A DNA stretch of 64,000 nt from Paraphysoderma sedebokerense (taxonomy: Eukaryota > Blastocladiomycota > Physodermatomycetes > Physodermatales > Physodermataceae): assembly GCA_025602915.1 (NCBI GenBank), contig JAHLJZ010000004.1, positions 620,001 to 684,000 on the forward strand, given 5' to 3'. The notes under the pieces are model-generated. The model was given only the letters and a program-made list of their open reading frames with translations, had not been told where the DNA came from and did not search any database. This document shows, piece by piece, positions 51,353 to 62,104 of this stretch. The position numbers were made by a program, and so were the translations under genes. Position 1 is the stretch's first letter. Each line of letters opens with the position of its first letter.

Positions 51353-52198
51353 TTATGGAACATGTATAATTTGAAAGGACTATACTCCTTATCATTGAAA
51401 CTGTTCTAGCGAATTTAATGCTGGATTTTCGAATGGTGTCAGAAGTACTGCATTCGGAACTGCTTGATCCCTAAATATTGTGTACAAGACTTTGAAGGTT
51501 GAAATAGGGGCCTTCCATGCCACCATCATTGTATGATAAATATTTACCTCAATAGATTGTTATTTAAATATTCCTTCCCAATTATTCCTATCTCCCGGCC
51601 TGCTTGAAAAACCGGAGTAGAATGTGATGCGCATTTTTTGAGCCACACGAAATTAGCTTTCTTCCTGAAGGAGGTGGCCCCAAGCCCACCAAAAGCTAGA
51701 AATGATATTATTTCTTCGATCATTACTTTTTGACTAATGAAGATTAACAGTTGTACATTGAATTTTCTACAATTTATCATCTATTCTTGCCATGCTTACT
51801 GAAGTACGAAAATCGCTCCGCCTTCAGGGGCGGGAAAATAAGTTGATATCTCTAGAGAATCAAATGGTTGCACGAAGCGACTATGTATCATTTGCGCTAC
51901 TGTAAGGGCTTACTTAAGAATTCAGTATAGGTCCATATCAGTGTATTATTTAGTATAGTCGATATTATATTTTCATGCTGCCATGGAATAATGTGCCCCT
52001 GAGTAGTCTTGACGTGCCCAGGAGACGTGGTTGAAGCTGCTGGGATGCAAATGAAGTCAAAGAATATATTGAGTAAAATGAGTGCAGAGAATTCGGACGT
52101 TTGAAGAAAGAATTTATTATTTCATTTCTACTCCGTGACCGTTAATCAAATTACGATATTTCGGCAAACCTAATTAATTATTCGCCATCCGAGTCTTA
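51353..52198. other. Spacer upstream of chitin synthase
   Basis: About 850 bp. A minus-strand frame 51780-51544 (78 codons, with SFLAFGGLGATSFRKKAN) and a plus-strand 37-codon frame ending in a GTAAGG donor-like site (about 51793-51906) are open but not assignable. Upstream leader and promoter of the chitin synthase gene are expected here. No repeat or RNA gene. Confidence 0.4.
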
Positions 52199-55100
52199 AT
52201 GTCTCCGCCGGAGCCGTCTAGCGAGAAGCCTTCTCGTGTTTCCGGGACATCTGCTGTGTCGGGGACGTCAGTTTTTGCCAGCTTGGAAAAGAGCTACGCA
52301 AAGGATGACTTCGATATTAGCTTATGTTCAAGAGCAATAATTAGTATCAACCCTCTCAGTACTCAAGCCGCTAAAAAACCATTACTCGATGTTTCCGCCG
52401 TCCTGGGGTATGCAAATTCTTCGTCAACTGCTAACGTCCAGCGGCCATCTTGGTCGGCATCCGTTAATGAGATAGCGGTAAAAGCATATTTGCAGTTGAC
52501 AAGAGAAAAGGCGGATCAATGTATCCTATTCTGGTATGTAATTCCTATGTAGTCTGCTTTATACAGTACGCTAACCAGCCTCGGAACAAATTCTATGCAC
52601 CATTAGTGGCGAGTCCGGTTCTGGCAAGACCGAATCACTGAAAACTGCAATCGAGCAACTAGTTTATTTGAGTAGCCGTATCCCGTCGTCTACTATCGAG
52701 ACAGCTCGCCTTCAGCGAAACATTTTAAACGCCTTTTCTATTATCGAGGCCTTCGGTAATGCGTCCACTTCGCTTAACCCAAACTCATCACGTTTCGGTA
52801 ATTTCATTCAACTCCAATACAACAAAGCGGGTACCTTGGCTGGTTGTAGAATAGTCGAATACCAGTTAGATTGCAATCGTGTAACTTTAAATGTCAAAGC
52901 TGGCAGTGATGAGCAGAATTTTCATATCTTTTATTACATGCTGGCTGGGTTAGACGATGACGAAAAAGAATCGTTTGGTCTAACCGATGATGTTATCTCT
53001 AAACTACCGTACATCAATTTCAAAGGATATGATGCAGAATCCATTCAGAAGTTTAAATTTAAATTCAAACAGCTTCGAAAGATGATGAAATCAGTTGGTC
53101 TGAAACGGCGGTTCCAAACATCTTTGTTTAAAGTTCTCGCTGCGTTACTTCATCTCAGTTTACTAGAATTTCATCGGGATGCGCATAAGAGAGAAGATCC
53201 GGCATACATTAAGAATAAGAATTCTTTGGAATTAATCGCTATGTTATTGGGTGTTTTGCCGGAAAAGCTGTCAAACGTCATGACACAGAAAACTGATTAT
53301 CTGCATGGAACGATTTGCACAAATTTCTTATCCCCGGGAGAAGCTGAAAAAGCAAGGGACGAATTGATCAGGACGATATATGTATCGGTATTCGGGTTTT
53401 TAGTGGAAGAAATTAACGCGAAGTTAGGCATAGAAAATAACGAGGATAACAATTACATTGGATTGGTCGACTTAGGGGGATTAGAAAATCGGAACTCTAA
53501 TTCTTTGCAACAGCTGTGCGTGAATTATGGAGAGGAACGGTTACTGCTACATATTCGAGAAAGCCTACGCCAACAATTTGACGATATCCAGAGCCAACTC
53601 GCCATTAATACGTTAGGCCTCCCGAATGTGACTTCAGATGTGGTCGATCTCTTAAGCAAAAGTCCCGATAATATTTTCGATCTGTTAAATAACGCTTCGA
53701 GGGCAAGAGAAATACCATCAGATATCAAGACGGTGGATACGCTTCATGCTAAATTTACTGGCAACTCCAGCGCATACACAATTCCTTCACAAAATTCTGC
53801 TTCCGGGTTCGGTGTCAAGCATTACAATTCTGTTGTAGCATATTGCATTCAAAGTATCGTACAACAAAATCAGACCGGTCTATCAGCTGACGCCATCCGT
53901 TTGTTCCAGCAGTTTTCCGTGAAAAATGAAGATAAGACTAAAAGAACATTAATGCAACGCGTTTTTGCGTCAAAAAAGATTGAAGCGACGGGATTTCGCA
54001 GGAAAAAGACTGCACCCTTCATGTCAGTAGCGTTTACGGATGAAAAATTGGGAAGCATTGACGATATGATGCCAACCGTGTTGTCCCAATATGTGAAAGA
54101 TCTAAATTCGCTTTTCAAACATCTAACCTCAAATATATGGTGCGTCTATTGTGTCAAACCAAATGACACCATGGAACCCGGCAACTTCAATAGCGAGAAA
54201 GTAAAGAAAGTGGTCACAGGTTTAGAATTGGAATCTCTGCGAAGCATTTACGAAAAAGTTGATTACATCAGTAAACTCAGCATATTCGAATTTTTGGTTT
54301 ACTACTCCAACGACCAAACGCAATACATGGATCCATCAGCAGTTAGGGGTAGGTTGATTGAAGTTATCAACGGATTGGGAATTCAAGAAGGTATAACTGT
54401 CGGTCGAGACACCGTATATTTGACCGAAAATGGGTGGAAGCAACTCGAGCGAAAGTTGCGTTCTTTAGACGCTGCCGCAACGGCGGTAATTCTAAATGAT
54501 TTCGAAAGTTTTAAAGATCTAGAAGATCGTTATGCCCCTGAGTCAGACGATGACGTCGAAGTGCCTACCGGAAAATTCAAATCGATAAAAGAGGAATTCG
54601 ATCCTAATTCGCCATCTGGGAAGTCTGATCCATCATCCAAATCGGAAACGGCATCGGTACATTCTGCCTCTGATTCGACCAAGTCGCCGCAACGAAATGA
54701 AGGTCCAACGAACAGAAACCAGACTTTGAAGAAATCATCTACCAGTCCACCGAAACCGCGAGTCACGGCGTGCCGCCGTCGATGGGTATTCACGACCTGG
54801 TTTTTTACATGGTGGATCCCGACTCCACTTCTACGCCTTTCTGGGATGAAACAACCCAATATCCAGATGGCTTGGAGAGAAAAGGTTGCACTTTGTACAA
54901 TCTTCACTTTACTGTCAGCGGTTATGCTATTTTTCATCTCCTTTTTTGGGAAGGTGCTTTGTCCAGTACAATTGGTTATGACGACCCGAGAGCTTGAAAC
55001 CAGGAGTATTGGAAAGGTAGATTTTAGGATGGCAATACATGGGGACATATACGTATTCACGAACTTCGAGCATACTTTGGTACAAGGCTTTAATCCTCAA

Positions 55101-58100
55101 GAGTACGCCAAGATGGGCGGGAAGGATGCGTCGAAATTTTTTCCAAAATGGAGTCCTACAACCGGTGAAATTCCATCGGCGTGCGCAGCAATTAAATCGG
55201 GATATGATACGATTTCTATCACGGCGTCCGAACGCGATAACAGTTCATGTACTCCCTTCCCAAGGAGTGTTGCCGGGTTTTGCCATTCCTATGAATCATT
55301 TCAAAGAAAAGTATCTACAAAACAAATACCGGTTACGAAATTTGGCACCCTTGTGTGGGCGAAAGGCGATATCGGCACCAAGAATTCCAGAGAAGAAGCC
55401 TTCGTATCTTTCAACGGTAGTGTCTACGATGTCACCTTTGTTTACGATGACAGCTCACCGTCCTCGACTATCAGATTGTTCCCTCGCGATTTTACCGATG
55501 TCTTGCGCTCGCATGCAGGGAAAGATATCACCGAATTAGAATCTCTTGTCAAAGACTACTTGCCATGTCTTAATGAAGTGGCCTACGTCGGAAGACTAGA
55601 TAACCGCGATACCATTTCCTGCACTATTGCTTCCAATGCGCTCACAATTGTCACGACTGTCATGCTTTCAGTCATGATTGTCAAATTCCTAGCCGCGCTA
55701 CAACTTGGCTCAAAGCGCATTCCCGAAAATATTGATAAATACGTCATTATGCAAGTACCTTGTTACTCTGAGAATGAAGAATCACTTAAGAAAACAATCG
55801 ATTCCCTTGCCCTACTAGATTACGATGATGCTAAGAAATTACTATTTATTGTCGCGGATGGCATGATTAGAGGCAGTGGAAATGAAAAGAGTACACCCGA
55901 AATTCTTCTTGATATTTTTGGTATCAGCAACTCCGCATTTAACTGTCCAAGTTTGAGCTACTGGGCGATTGCGGAAGGGAGTAAACAAGTCAATAGAGCA
56001 AAAGTCATCGCTGGATTTTACCAACTTAACGGAAGACATGTGCCGTATATTATTGTCATTAAAGTCGGGAAGGATGGCGAAACTAGTAAACCTGGTAACA
56101 GAGGTAAAAGGGACTCCCAAATGATTTTGATGAAGTTTTTAAATAAGGTACGATGTTTATCTCTAGTGGTATGAACTATTGCTAACTCACCGTTGGATGT
56201 TCCCCACAGGTGTTTTACAACACGTCGATGTCACCTTTAGAGCTCGAAATATATCATCAGATTAAACATGTCATCGGTGTTGAGCCCAACCTTTACGAGT
56301 ACTGCCTCATGGTCGATGCCGATACGGAAGTCGTTGCCGACTCACTTACGCGGCTCGTATCCTCTTGTCTTCATGATTCCCGTATCCTGGGAATATGCGG
56401 TGAGACTAAAATCGCTAACGAAAAGCAATCTTGGGTCACCATGATCCAGGTATACGAATACTTCATCTCACATCATCTCTCGAAAGCTTTTGAATCTCTC
56501 TTTGGCACAGTCACGTGTTTGCCGGGCTGCTTCTGTATGTATCGAATAACCAGTCGCATCAAAACATCCAGCAATGATGGTAAAGGGAAACGCGTGCCGT
56601 TATTAATAGCAAACGAGATCATTAAAGAATATTCATCCAATGTGGTCGATACATTGCATAAGAAGAACCTGTTATCACTGGGAGAAGATCGATATCTGAC
56701 GACATTGCTACTTAAGTACTTCCCAACGTACAAAACTAAATTCGCAAGCGACGCTCACTGCTTGACTATCGTTCCTGAAAAATTCTCTGTATTACTGTCT
56801 CAGCGCCGCAGATGGACTAATTCTACGATCCATAACTTATTCGAATTGCTCGCTGTGAATGAACTCTGTGGCTGTTTGATATTTTCAATGAGGTTTATGG
56901 TGTTTTTGGATTTGTTTGCGACAATCGTGATGCCAGCTAGTGTTGGATATCTAGTGTATTTAGTTTATATGATTGTTCAAGATCCACAGGAAAACCAAAT
57001 GGCTCTCATTATGTTGGCGTCAATTTATGGACTACAAGCTGTCATCTTTCTGTTGAAAAGGCAGTGGCAGCATGTCGGATGGATGATTATACATATTTTG
57101 GCAATGCCGGCTTTCTACTTTTATATTCCTTTGTATTCGGTATGTTGATTTGAGTTTACATTTTGCTGCACTTACTTATATGAATGAGTGTTGACGTCCT
57201 CCCTTTTTTTTGCGCCAGTTCTGGCACTTCGACACTTTCAGTTGGGGTGATACTCGTCGTATCGAAGGGGACAATAATGCAGGTCATGAGGATGATGAAG
57301 AACAGTTTGATCCGAGCTGCATACCTCATTTGAGTTGGGACGAATTCACCAAATCAGGTGCTACTTTTAATTTGGGTGCTTCTGCGTATCAGACGGCTTC
57401 GCCCCGGTCTGATACTACTGTGACCGATGACGATCGAGCCATAATGAAAACCACCTCTTACAATCAGGCTACCCACATTGACCGCGTTTCCGACAGATCG
57501 CAAATGTCGTATCAACCTACATACGACTCAAACGGATCGCCCCCGTCTGTGTATTCACATTTTACTCCGGGTTATCCGTATTCGAATCCGATGCCAGCGC
57601 AGCAGCCCGTGTCAGCTTTGCCTTTGCAATCTGCTTACCCTCCGGTTTCTGCCATACCAATGCAGCATCAACAACAGAATCGAGTATTGTCAACTGTTAA
57701 TCCGCAGTTCCCCTACTCTCCACAAATTCCAGCCCAAAATGTTCACCACCCCTTTCAGAGCCGAGCTCCTCAATCTTCTGTCACTTCAATCCACGAAATG
57801 TATCTTCAACAACCAATCTCGGCGAATGGTGTCTCACCATCACTACATGCCTTCCCCCATCATCTTCATCATTTAAGAGAAGGACAGCTTGCGGCTCATC
57901 CGGAAAATCTCATGCCCCGAAGTAGCAGCGCACCAAAACTCGCCTTTCATAAGTCTTCGTCTATGGGAAATTTCCAAACTCCGAGCCATATGATGCCGAA
58001 AAGTCAGAGTGTTGAATGTTTCATCAACATGGCTTCGCCGGGTACCAACAATATTGAAAACCATCCACCCGAAGTAGAGCATACGAACGGGGATAGATAT

Positions 58101-58295
58101 GGTCCCAGTGATCAAGAGATAGAAAATGCAGTGGAAGTTGTGTTGAGAAACAGTGATTTAAATGTAATCACTAAACGTCAGGTTCGCCACGTTCTGGAGA
58201 AGAACTTTAATTTCAAGTTTGAGGGTAGAAGACGGGAGAAGGTTGGAGATATCATAGAAAGAAAATTAGCAAAAGTCATGGGCGGTGCGCAATGA
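52199..58295 (+). CDS. Chitin synthase with N-terminal myosin-like head (class V/VII-like)
   Basis: Four exons: 52199-52533, 52607-56147, 56210-57139, 57219-58295, giving 1960 residues. Order: myosin-head-like region (about 30-680) with P-loop [10 protein letters not shown] and switch I NPNSSRFG; two membrane helices (about 834-890); a cytochrome-b5-like region (about 900-1040); a further helix; the glycosyltransferase-2 chitin synthase core with [54 protein letters not shown] and the signature QRRRW (about residue 1490); then membrane helices; a disordered tail; and a DEK_C domain at the end ([16 protein letters not shown]). It polymerises UDP-GlcNAc to chitin at the plasma membrane. Switch II is changed: DLGGLE rather than DIxGFE, and no IQ neck is seen, so motor activity is doubtful. 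Class assignment is by architecture only. Confidence 0.95.
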
Positions 58296-58614
58296 ATTGG
58301 ACCAGCTTAACTTGGTATGTTTGTCGAATTTGGCTATATTAGAGTAAAAGAGTTGGTTTTATCAAATTACTTTTTAAGACATTATTTGGTTGAAAAAAGA
58401 AGGAAAGAGAGGGGTATTTTATTTATTTATATTTTCACTTCTTTCAATTATATGGATTTGTCTATCATGACTAAAAATTAGAGAAATAACATATATATAA
58501 ATTAAGACCATGAAATGTTCCACTGAAATTCAGTTGACGAGACTCCACCGAATGCCATTAACTTTTCGTGATAAAAACCATTTGTAATGACTCAGAGCCG
58601 TCGATCCAACATAT
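58296..58614. other. Convergent 3' spacer
   Basis: AT-rich tail-to-tail region between chitin synthase and the Arf6-like gene. No open frame, RNA gene or repeat. Confidence 0.55.
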
Positions 58615-59618
58615 TTACGTTTTCTTCTTTGCTGATAACACGTCGGAAAGCCAATTTAGTCCTTCAGTCAGTCCGTCTCCGGAGTTACCACAGGAGGGAT
58701 GACAATGCCATTGTCGTTCTCGCATTAGTTTAAGTCCTATACGGATAAAAATCGACGCGGTTAAGGAAGTTATATATGATGCATAAACTAAGGAAGATGC
58801 AGACCTAATTTCTCGGTTACCTCATTCGGTGTTAATGCTGACATACGATGAATGTAGTAGATATGCCAGAAAGTAATTAGCACTTATGACATAAGAACCT
58901 CGGAAAGTTCAGAAATGTAACAAAAACAGCCAGTTGAGTTACCTTGTGGCAAATCCTGTTTATTCGCAAATACCAATACTGCGACATTCTTCATCTCCCT
59001 ATCCCCCAGAATCATTTCCAATTCATTTTTAGCCTCTGCAATCCTGTCTCGGTCAGCTGAATCCACAACAAAAACCAAGCCCTGAGTTCCACCGTAATAA
59101 TGTCTCCACAATGGTCGAATCTTGTCTTGGCCTAGTTGCGGATAGCATGGTTAGATGGCGGGCGAGTCAAATTATGGAGAAGCGCAAGGAAACGAGAACT
59201 TTACCGCCTACATCCTGTAAGTATGAAGTGATGACATGATGTTAGAATAGACAATTTGTTAACAGTAAAGTAATATAAAATACGCACCCACACATTAAAC
59301 TTCACATTCTTGTGAGTGACAGCCTCAACCTGTTCAGAACACAATTAGGGGTGACCTCAATTAACCGAAAAGGTATTAAATTACACACATTAAATCCCAC
59401 GGTCGGAATAGTCTTGACATCAGCGTTTCCTTTGAGTTTGTACAGAATAGCTATCATAGTCGGATGGATTCAAGATGATATGTAAGTCGCGAGACGGGAT
59501 GCCATATGCATAACGAAGATGGGATAAGCTATTTACTTGTCTTTCCGGCATTATCCAAACCTAACATAAGAATTCGGACATCCTTGTTGCCGAAGAGTTT
59601 TCCGAATATATTACCCAT
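58615..59618 (-). CDS. ARF6: Arf6-like small GTPase
   Basis: Seven exons: 59618-59537, 59450-59389, 59329-59288, 59214-59205, 59131-58943, 58837-58805, 58736-58615, giving 179 residues. The start [10 protein letters not shown] has the myristoylated Gly2 and amphipathic helix. P-loop GLDNAGKT (20-27), switch [10 protein letters not shown], switch [15 protein letters not shown] with Gln67, NKQD and the C-terminal SCGNSGDGL are all intact. The PSC before SGDG and the Gln67 numbering favour Arf6 over Arf1. Arf6 controls endocytosis and cortical actin at the plasma membrane. Exon 4 is only 10 nt and encodes the DVGG core. Donor GTCTGC at 58804 is weak but restores EKLGLK. The start lies 182 bp from a divergent TBC gene. 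Confidence 0.95.
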
Positions 59619-59799
59619 TTTGCGCTGAGAAAATTTTAAGATGAAATGCGGGGAGAATGTCGCGGAGAGAGGCAAAAAGGCAAATTCCGGACACGCCCCA
59701 AGGTGGACCAAAAATACACTCAGTCGTCTGCAATTACTGCTTCATGGCAACATTAAGCATATTTCTACATATATACCCTATAAATATACCCAAACATTA

Positions 59800-61957
59800 A
59801 TGTCGGATAGGATCCGCTCTTCTTCTTCTTCGTCATCTAAATCGCCGAGCTCTAGTGTCAATGGCTCAACGTCGTCAACAGTGGAATCCTCATCTGATGT
59901 AACATCTCGCTTTGAAAATATAAGTCTAGACGATGACACAATCAATAATTCTCTCGACATTGCTGCTTCGGCAAAACTGAAGCAAAATCAGCACCATTCA
60001 TCGCACACGGTTAAATCTATGGAAGGCGGTGCTTCGGGTTATGGAATGAGTAACCCCGATAGCGGTAAAGCTGCGACAAATCTAACGAGGAATATATTTC
60101 GGAGCGGCAGGTTTGCTATCGAAATTAATTTTTCCAATTGTATAGTGGAGAGAACCCAACTGATCACATCACTCTGGCTTCTATCTTTACAATTAGCTTG
60201 TTGCAAAAAGGGGTTATACGAACGCCTAGTGTAGTCCGCAATACGCAAACGGAGGTATCTCTGACGAGGCAAAAGTTTGTATAGTACTGCTAAACCTCCT
60301 CATTTCTGATATCTCTGGATCTAATTACTTTGTTGCAGAACACTTCCGCCAAAAAATCCCAAAGAAGATCAAAAGCATCTGAAAGAGTATGAAGCCATGA
60401 TGAAGGCAGCCAAGAAGAAAGGTTTGAACCAAAAAATATCTCGACCTTCCATCGTCACCTGGAATATATGCTGTTGAAAAGTCGTTTTTAACATCGTTCT
60501 GCTAATTATATAGAACAAAAAAGAGCGGAAGAAGTCCGGAAACGGAAAATAGCCAAAGAAAAACGGATGTTAGCCGCCTTAACCGAATGGGAAGCTGACA
60601 TATTACCGAATTGGAATTCTCGGTGCGGATAAATTGTCATTTCGCGATTGTTAAACTTTACTAATTGTGGCACTCTTGTTGCACTACAGGAAAAACAATA
60701 AAAAAACTCATGAATTATGGTGGCAAGGCATACCTTCACGAGTGCGAGGCCTGATATGGCAAAAAGCTGTCGGTAACGAGGTAAACATAACAAAAGAAAC
60801 ATTCGAGCTATGCCAGCAAAGGTTTGTTTCCCTTGCTATGTATTTGTAAAATTCTTAAATTGAATGAATTCTTACAATGCTTAGGGCCAAGGCGCTGTGG
60901 AGCAAATCACCCCGCGAAGAAGAAAATGGATCACAAAGCCCATTAACAACAAATTCCAATGAAAATGGCGATGTATCCAAGCAGATATTGTTGGATATTT
61001 CCCGAACGTTCCCGACGCTGGGTTTTTTTCAGGTAGGAATATCAGTTTGAGCACACTATAATAGAGAATATGCCAGATTTGACCAGAGCACATTAGGAAA
61101 CTGGACCCTATCACGAAAAATTAAAAACTGTTCTTGAAGCTTTCGTATGCTTTCGGTATTTGTTTCTGTCCGCATATCAATTCAGGAGTTTGCTCTTATT
61201 GAATTTAATTTACCTGACTTATAAATAGGCCAGAAATAGGATACGTTCAAGGAATGTCGTATATTGTCGCGACGTTGCTACTGAACATGGAAGAGTTCGA
61301 AGCATTTGTCTGCCTTATAAATATATTGAAAGGCGGTGTTCTTTTGGTGTTTTATTCTATGGATATAGACAAGGTAAACTTCTGAATTGAGCATTGTCGT
61401 TCTTCTATCTGAATCGTCTTTGTATCTTAAAGTTTGGTTGAACAGATTTCAGGTTATTTTCGGGCATTCATGGCACTATTTCGAGAACATGTGCCTGAAT
61501 TGGCTGAACACTTTATACGATTAGGCATCAAGCCTGATTACTTTTTGTACGAATGGTGGGTTGTGTAGACTCTCTACATCAATTATTTGAAATTAACAAC
61601 TCACATCGTCTCTTTTGTGTTATCCTTTTGTCATACCTAAAATTACTTTACTTGTCAATGCATAGGTTTCTGACAATGTATACAAAATCCTTCCCCACTG
61701 ACATATCCGCACGTATCATAGATCTGTACTTCCTTCATCACGATCCTTTTCTTTTCCGCTTCGCAATCGGCCTCTTAAAGTATTTCTCGTCTAGACTGAT
61801 GAGGCTAAATTTTGAAGAATGCATAAGCGACGTATTGCACTTGCCTTCTGGTCTTGGAAGTGCAGATGAAGAGGAACTATTCGAAATTGTGAAAGCAATA
61901 AAGTTGGACAGGGGGGAACTGGATAGCGTTTGTAGAGGGTGCGGAGTTGTTCTTTAG
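59800..61957 (+). CDS. TBC-domain Rab GTPase-activating protein (TBC1D12/14-like)
   Basis: Nine exons: 59800-60110, 60339-60421, 60514-60622, 60690-60821, 60885-61032, 61097-61155, 61229-61373, 61446-61555, 61666-61957, giving 462 residues. After a Ser-rich N terminus and a Lys/Glu coiled-coil (KEYEAMMKAAKKKEQKRAEE) comes the TBC domain: HELWWQGIPSRVRGLIWQKA, DISRTFPTLGFF, IGYVQGMSYI with the glutamine finger, and WFLTMYTKSFP. The expected arginine finger (IxxDxxR) appears as LLDISRTFP, so Arg is present. Closest by pattern to the TBC1D12/14 group, which acts on Rab GTPases in endosome traffic and autophagy. Start at 59800 is preferred to an in-frame upstream ATG at 59641, which would overlap the Arf6 promoter. 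Confidence 0.9.
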
Positions 61958-62104
61958 TTTACAAATATCGAGATAATCCTAGACTGGTAATTACGGTTCA
62001 AGGAGGGGAAAATAAATTATTTATTCATCATTCAAATCAGATTGCCATTTGATAATATAGTGGTTGACTACCGTTTGTAGCTGAAAACTGGATAAGTAAC
62101 ACTT

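Noticed and set aside
51544-51780. Minus-strand 78-codon frame as a gene
   Set aside because: No family recognised, no partner exon, and it lies in a promoter-sized spacer.
51793-51906. 37-codon plus frame ending at a GTAAGG as an upstream exon of chitin synthase
   Set aside because: The chitin synthase start at 52199 is a good Met, and the extra residues add no known part of the family.
59641-59799. Upstream in-frame start for the TBC gene
   Set aside because: It would place coding sequence in the shared Arf6 promoter; the Met at 59800 begins the Ser-rich region typical of the family.
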